This document shows positions 62,701 through 64,000 of a stretch of DNA of 64,000 nt, in pieces. Origin of the DNA: Nocardiopsis quinghaiensis (GTDB lineage: Bacteria; Actinomycetota; Actinomycetes; Streptosporangiales; Streptosporangiaceae); contig NZ_VWVU01000007.1 of the NCBI RefSeq assembly GCF_008638365.1, forward strand, positions 206,193 to 270,192. Direction: 5' to 3'. How positions within the stretch are numbered: the stretch's first letter is position 1; each line of letters starts with the position of its first letter. The notes beneath the pieces were generated by a model. The model was given only the letters and a program-made list of their open reading frames with translations. It was not told where the DNA came from and made no database searches. Both the position numbers and the translations under genes were made by a program.

Positions 62701-64000
62701 CCCCCCGTCTCCGGGTTCGCCGTCCCGGCTGCGCCCGCCGCGCACACGCCCCCGGCCGTCTCCCCCAACGGGAGCGGACCGGCCGGCGCGCCCTCCGTCT
62801 CGGGGGTTCCCGCGGCGGGAGGGCTGGCCCCGGCCGTGGTCGGCTGGGTGGCCCGGGCCCTGGAACTGGACACCGAGGAGGTCGAACCCGACGCCCCGCT
62901 CCAGGAGCAGGGGATGGACTCCATGCTCTCGGTGTCGCTGGCCCAGGACATCGGCGAACGGCTCGGGGTGTCGTTGCCGCCCACACTGCTGCTGGAGGTG
63001 GGGACCGTCAACGGGCTGGTCGCCGAACTCCGCGACAGGTACGGCGTCACCTCCGCGCCCGCGAGGGCGGAGGGAAAAGTCCCGGCGCCCGCTGAGGCCG
63101 TCTCCCCTGACGGGGTACGGCGGGCGGACACGCCTGGTTCGTCGGACGCGGAGGAGCCGCCTGGCGGGACCGCCGCGGACGTGGAGGGCGCTCCCGGCGG
63201 GAGGACCGCCGGCGGGAACACCGCCACCGGGAGGACCGCCGGCGGGAGGTCCCCCGGCGGGAAGGCCGCCGGTGCGGAGGCCGCAGGCTCCGAGGGGACG
63301 CGTGACATCGCGGTCATCGGTGTCGACGGCGTGTTCCCCGGTGCGTCCAGTGTCGACGAGCTGTGGCGGGTCCTGGTCCGGGGCGAGGACCACGTGCGCG
63401 AGGTACCCGCCGACCGCTGGAACCTGGAGGACTACTACGCCACCGACCAGGCTCCCGGCAGTGTCTACCTGCGTGAGGCCGGCTTCGTACGTGAGTGGGA
63501 CGAGTTCGACCCCGGGTTCTTCCGCATCCCGCCGGCCGACGCGCGATGGATGGACCCCCAGCAGCGGCACCTGATCCAGTCGGCCTGGCGGGCGCTGGAG
63601 AACGCCGGCCCCTCGGGGGCCCACCGCGACATGACGGTCGGTGTGTTCGTGGGGGCCAGCTACCAGCACTACCGCGACCAGGTGGTGGGGGACGTCGTGC
63701 CGACCGCCGCCGCGCTGGGCAACCACAACGCCATCCTCGCCAACCGGGTCAGCCACTTCCTGGACCTGCGCGGCCCCAGCATGACCATCGACACCCTGTG
63801 CTCGTCCTCGCTGGTCGCCCTGCACCAGGCGGTACGCAGCATCCGGGCGGGAGAGTGCGACCAGGCCCTCGTCGCGGGGGTCCACATGGGGCTCTCCCCG
63901 CAGTACTTCCAGCTGGGGTCGCGACTGCGTTCGTTCTCCCCGACGGGGAGGTCGCGGGCCTTCGACGCCGACGCCGACGGCTTCGTCCCCGGAGAAGGCG
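56746..64000 (+). CDS. Hybrid NRPS/trans-AT PKS with formyltransferase loading module (partial)
   Basis: The frame stays open to the window end (2418 codons, 3' part missing). Order: formyltransferase (about 1-290) with Asn91, His93 and Asp129, the same spacing as Fmt Asn108/His110/Asp146; an unassigned block (about 300-555); adenylation (about 565-1035; LFTSGSTGTPKG at about 702, Lys1030); T domain (Ser1090 in LGGDS); KS (Cys1336, His1470, His1508); a post-KS linker; DH (His1755 in HVVRGRAVLP, Asp1893 in DGAFQ); ACP (Ser2059 in GMDS); and a second KS (from about 2187, Cys2352). The adenylation code reads D-I-L-Q-L-G-M-V-W-K, a glycine code. No AT and no KR are present in the visible part. 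Predicted starter: N-formylglycine, as in oxazole-starter polyketides. Confidence 0.93.
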   Translation, partial: MSVDCYVIGGTRVLTSCAELLLSHGVRVRGVLSDDPAVTEWARAHGVEALDPHGDLVGALSSQPFDFLFSVVNFRILPAEVLALPRIAALNFHDGPLPGFAGSNIASWALYEGVRRHAATWHVMEEEVDAGAVVAERWFPVRDLSTALSLTYETAQAGIDLFAEMAPLLAEGRLPDPVPAHPGREWRFFARADRMAGGGVVHAGTAAAEAGRLSKALDFGSFPNPVGLPAFATARDAVFVGQIRALDRDEEYRESTTVAVTDSQIRIAAPDADMVLSDFTTTEGDAVSGRGAAQRLGLRVGEPVPAPDEGFLEAVERAQPDLRAHEHRWRDRLADLRTLPLDADDFSAQVSHYNRFEMAFLPMCEEDSAAVRRAFLEVLSERGGVGSFDFGWSPHRAQDLAERTRGLATTRVPVRFDASSPSSPEEDLAAAERRGLYATDLEVRLGLAQRPPGAEGPSFTRVMVLERFREDPASVASDTEVALVLPPRGVPAVFVRETAMPGSEALEFVDEVEERILSALRSEPAEPPTAEPAPVPVAEPSEERGGPLTRPAPAERSARTVLDLVRQVWERTPDAVAVRTGDQNITYAELDAWSSAVCAGLRERGVGEGSVVALLTGRGRELVPSMLGVLRAGAAFLPLDPGYPPERLRTYAQIAESALVLTTSELEGRAHFVGSPVLVPEPGDPTAAHEDAARPGSPAYVLFTSGSTGTPKGVEVGHAALANFLEGVGAVLGARPGMSVLAHTTVAFDISLLELLLPLVSGATVELADEDAVADPAALAALADTVDLVQATPSLWRLLLDTGWRPRADLVALSGGEALPLNVARPLLDSGAELWNMYGPTEATVWVSAHLVEDLDRGFVPIGEPLPGLELHVLDEAMSPVGPGGTGALLITGVGLAEGYRARPDLTSAVFAALPDGRRAYRTGDDVRLHPDGSIEWIGRTDAQVKVRGNRIEPGEIEARLEQLERVSAAVVAAVPFEGAGEPRLTAYLVADEPPARAELDAWVSERLPGYMVPDSYVLLDALPLTENGKAARSRLPAPTRGNVIRTAPSAAGPGSAASPTARIAAVFARVLGHTEFGEEDNFFDLGGDSANVVRAATALGEELGREVGAPLIFATGTPERLAAALDGTGSAQRKDVRPPVGTAADTPAARHPAPAPASTSTSRETVSAEAPGDALAVIGMACRFPGATTPDEFWADLAGEADRVGPAPEGHRGWNRLWEGEEDHQAGWIEGVEYFAPERFGLADREARRMDPLQRLLLSVTDEALESSGHDGTSLGESTGVFIGTIASDFPELVSRSVGHGDPHAATGTAVSMVANRLSYVFGWSGPSLAVDTACSSSLVALDQAAMHLRTGAVDAAVVGGANLILTPAKSRAFRRNGMLSPTGRCHTFDDEADGYVRGEGCGVVVLKRLADARRDGDPVLAVVRGTAVNHTGSDSGFLTAPSTTAQQRVIRGAMAAAGVAELGYVEAHGTGTSLGDIIELESLRAVLGEVPRSSVAVGSVKSAIGHLEPAAGIAGLIKTVLALQARQIPPAAHLSVPNRGFAFEDSPLYLPARLTPWRGPAAAGVSSFGFGGVNAHAVLTATADEASAPEGESPYLMVVSADSQESLRVLARRYLRLLDSPHRPALAAMCAAARARPARPHRLACVVSSAEQLEDKLYLFLAGIGDTRSLHTGTAQEGSAVQDRLPLPLTREDLNRAARLFVEGHDLPRVPGGAGVRLPSTPHENRRLWLEPGGSEAPRAEAAWSDLPEAAEHVVRGRAVLPAAGYPFRAGELLGRKSFRLTDMVLRAPVAAGSGLRGLREADAVSFRDGAGNLVCEARVAEEVPPSLAAGSADGSLTVDVTRMYASFERDGLEYGPGFRCVRSLSTLPGEAFGRLIGDGTTGGVDPRMLDGAFQVALAACGARGLHVPFSVRSLSVFGPLTGEARVYARRERVAPDGATVTASLVVRDDSGPLVEVHELTWKRIAPAEPRGGTADDVPDRAAPPVSGFAVPAAPAAHTPPAVSPNGSGPAGAPSVSGVPAAGGLAPAVVGWVARALELDTEEVEPDAPLQEQGMDSMLSVSLAQDIGERLGVSLPPTLLLEVGTVNGLVAELRDRYGVTSAPARAEGKVPAPAEAVSPDGVRRADTPGSSDAEEPPGGTAADVEGAPGGRTAGGNTATGRTAGGRSPGGKAAGAEAAGSEGTRDIAVIGVDGVFPGASSVDELWRVLVRGEDHVREVPADRWNLEDYYATDQAPGSVYLREAGFVREWDEFDPGFFRIPPADARWMDPQQRHLIQSAWRALENAGPSGAHRDMTVGVFVGASYQHYRDQVVGDVVPTAAALGNHNAILANRVSHFLDLRGPSMTIDTLCSSSLVALHQAVRSIRAGECDQALVAGVHMGLSPQYFQLGSRLRSFSPTGRSRAFDADADGFVPGEG
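63189..63270 (+). repeat. Gly/Thr/Ala-rich linker repeat in the synthetase gene
   Basis: Between the ACP and the second KS the DNA repeats a roughly 15-bp unit close to GGCGGGAGGACCGCC, coding for GGRTAGG-like residues. It is a flexible interdomain linker that grew by slippage. Confidence 0.75.

Noticed and set aside
58834..63885. A very long open frame (1683 codons) on the minus strand
   Set aside because: It is antisense to the synthetase, shows no domain, and is expected from GC-rich codon bias; the plus-strand frame carries every catalytic motif.
1..64000. CRISPR array, rRNA genes or replication origin
   Set aside because: No regularly spaced direct repeats with unique spacers, no rRNA sequence and no DnaA-box cluster were noticed in reading the window.

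Overview
The window is very GC-rich, uses many GTG starts, and carries actinomycete hallmarks: a DasR-type dre operator, a DUF2510 protein, a subtilisin-inhibitor-like protein, DUF6457, and tandem substrate-binding/VWA proteins. It is chromosomal DNA of a filamentous actinomycete. Nocardiopsis or a relative is my best guess from protein flavour only; I could not search a database.

Region 1 (1-31900) is mostly core metabolism. It holds the 3' end of a Mn/Fe superoxide dismutase, a MocR regulator divergent from a DUF3291 protein, and a divergent biotin locus (bioA-bioD on minus, bioF on plus, no bioB here). Next come a membrane-anchored SGNH esterase, ornithine aminotransferase, an acyl-CoA synthetase, a DUF368 (polyprenyl-phosphate transporter family) protein, and thiD under a TPP riboswitch whose 3' strand carries the ribosome binding site. 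These are followed by an alanine:cation symporter, two GT4 glycosyltransferases, an aminotransferase/LysR pair, a DMT transporter, a GH20 hexosaminidase behind a near-perfect dre site, a D-serine-dehydratase-like enzyme, GDPD, a secreted protein, a gamma-glutamyltransferase-family enzyme and an NlpC/P60 hydrolase.

Region 2 (32000-44400) continues with a family-A DNA polymerase-like protein, a 2-hydroxyacid dehydrogenase, a SpoU/TrmH methyltransferase and an SSI-like protein. Then come two tandem VWA proteins (one with a decayed metal site), an amidase-like protein, a DUF2510 tail-anchored protein with repeated T-x-x-I/L/F motifs, oligoribonuclease, and tRNA-His.

Region 3 (44400-53500) is a plastic island starting at tRNA-His. 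It contains a second copy of the tRNA 3' end, a GTGCAC array, a small membrane protein/Crp pair, and a tyrosine recombinase broken by a TGA and cut before its catalytic Tyr. It also has a truncated Imm21-like immunity gene, a bacteriocin-type ABC exporter (DUF1430-like permease plus ATPase) with no visible bacteriocin gene, a partial copy of that ATPase, and a truncated P-type ATPase. Two copies of a 61-bp element with perfect 16-bp terminal inverted repeats lie at gene breakpoints here.

Region 4 (54255-64000, running off the end) opens a biosynthetic gene cluster. A flavin oxidoreductase and a Rieske oxygenase are followed, after 2 bp, by a giant hybrid synthetase: formyltransferase - unassigned block - adenylation (code reads as glycine) - T - KS - DH - ACP - KS. 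No AT domain is present, so this is a trans-AT PKS/NRPS predicted to start from N-formylglycine, as in oxazole-starter polyketides.
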